DNA of 5,280 bases from Gammaproteobacteria bacterium (lineage in GTDB: Bacteria; Pseudomonadota; Gammaproteobacteria; GRL18): contig JANELJ010000163.1 in assembly GCA_024511395.1 (NCBI GenBank), positions 1-5,280 of the forward strand. Direction: 5' to 3'. The position numbers and the translations under genes were made by a program. Below the pieces are notes generated by a model. That model saw only the letters and a list, made by a program, of their open reading frames with translations. It ran no database searches and was not told where the DNA came from. Of this stretch, positions 5,176 to 5,280 are shown piece after piece. Position 1 is the stretch's first letter, and each line of letters begins with the position of its first letter.

Positions 5176-5280
5176 GCGGCTGATTGTTCTGGTTTGATAA
5201 AATATCCCATCAAACCGGAAATAATTTTGAGCCACAAAAGCCGGAGCTTATTGAGGAGCTTTCTTAAGTTATGTCCAGCG
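5160..5280 (-). CDS. Possible transposase C-terminal tail, cut by window edge
   Basis: On the - strand an open frame enters from the right edge (first full codon at 5279) and stops at TGA 5160-5162, giving 39 residues. It begins AGHNLRKLLNKLRLLWLK. The pattern 'small residue, H/x, N-L-R/K-K/R-L' followed by a basic, Leu-rich helix is typical of the last helix of DDE transposases of the IS5/IS1182 sort, which usually end shortly after it. This is recognition of a short motif only, with no catalytic residues in view, so confidence is limited. If correct, an insertion sequence lies to the right and its end falls between about 5110 and 5160, which would explain why the neighbouring barrel gene has no N-terminus. 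Confidence 0.38.
   Translation of the reverse strand, partial: AGHNLRKLLNKLRLLWLKIISGLMGYFIKPEQSAALNLA
5187..5220. repeat. Inverted repeat, third hairpin of the cluster
   Basis: TTCTGGTTTGAT (5187-5198) pairs with ATCAAACCGGAA (5209-5220) over 12 positions with one G-T pair and a 10-nt loop. It is the longest stem of the cluster. It lies inside the possible transposase tail frame, so it would be read in its mRNA. Confidence 0.5.

Noticed and set aside
5271..5280. + strand gene start (ATG 5271 with GAGGAG upstream)
   Set aside because: Spacing is 12 nt, only three codons are visible, and the opposite strand has a better explanation as a transposase tail.

Overview
The window is a chromosomal segment of a Gammaproteobacterium. 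The evidence is a cell-envelope and lipoylation cluster in the order dacA - dat - ybeD - lipB, with proteins close to the E. coli versions of DacA, YbeD and LipB. Base composition is intermediate and leans AT-rich between genes. I cannot name the genus from sequence alone; a marine or host-associated lineage is only a guess.

Left part (1-277): no complete gene. A short segment at 1-63 may be the end of something outside the window or a dispersed-repeat remnant. The rest is AT-rich leader DNA of dacA with no convincing sigma70 promoter.

Centre (278-3763, + strand): five tightly packed genes with gaps of 6, 30, 3 and 6 nt, almost certainly one operon. They encode a D,D-carboxypeptidase (DacA, PBP5/6 type), a PLP D-amino-acid transaminase (Dat), the small ACT-like protein YbeD (DUF493), octanoyltransferase LipB, and an unnamed GNAT-fold protein. 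DacA releases D-Ala from peptidoglycan stem peptides and Dat interconverts D-Ala and D-Glu, so the first two plausibly share a D-amino-acid pool. YbeD and LipB are the usual lipoate neighbours, but lipA is not in the window and a GNAT-like gene lacking the normal acetyl-CoA loop follows lipB. dat and lipB both appear to start with TTG. A strong GC-rich hairpin at 3791-3813 lies between this operon and the convergent genes to the right.

Right part (3832-5280, - strand): this looks like decaying DNA. A YgjV-type membrane segment and a GNAT-like domain lie in one reading frame, separated only by a TAG at 4201-4203. Upstream of it on the same strand is the C-terminal part of an outer-membrane beta-barrel, ending in Phe, with in-frame TGA and TAA codons and no N-terminus. 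Beyond that come a cluster of three hairpins and, running off the right edge, a 39-residue tail that resembles a DDE transposase C-terminus. The simplest reading is an IS insertion that cut off the barrel gene, with the neighbouring genes accumulating nonsense mutations.

I did not find a convincing new defence or other undescribed system. The most notable signals are the single in-frame amber codon in the YgjV-GNAT gene and the degenerate barrel/IS junction.
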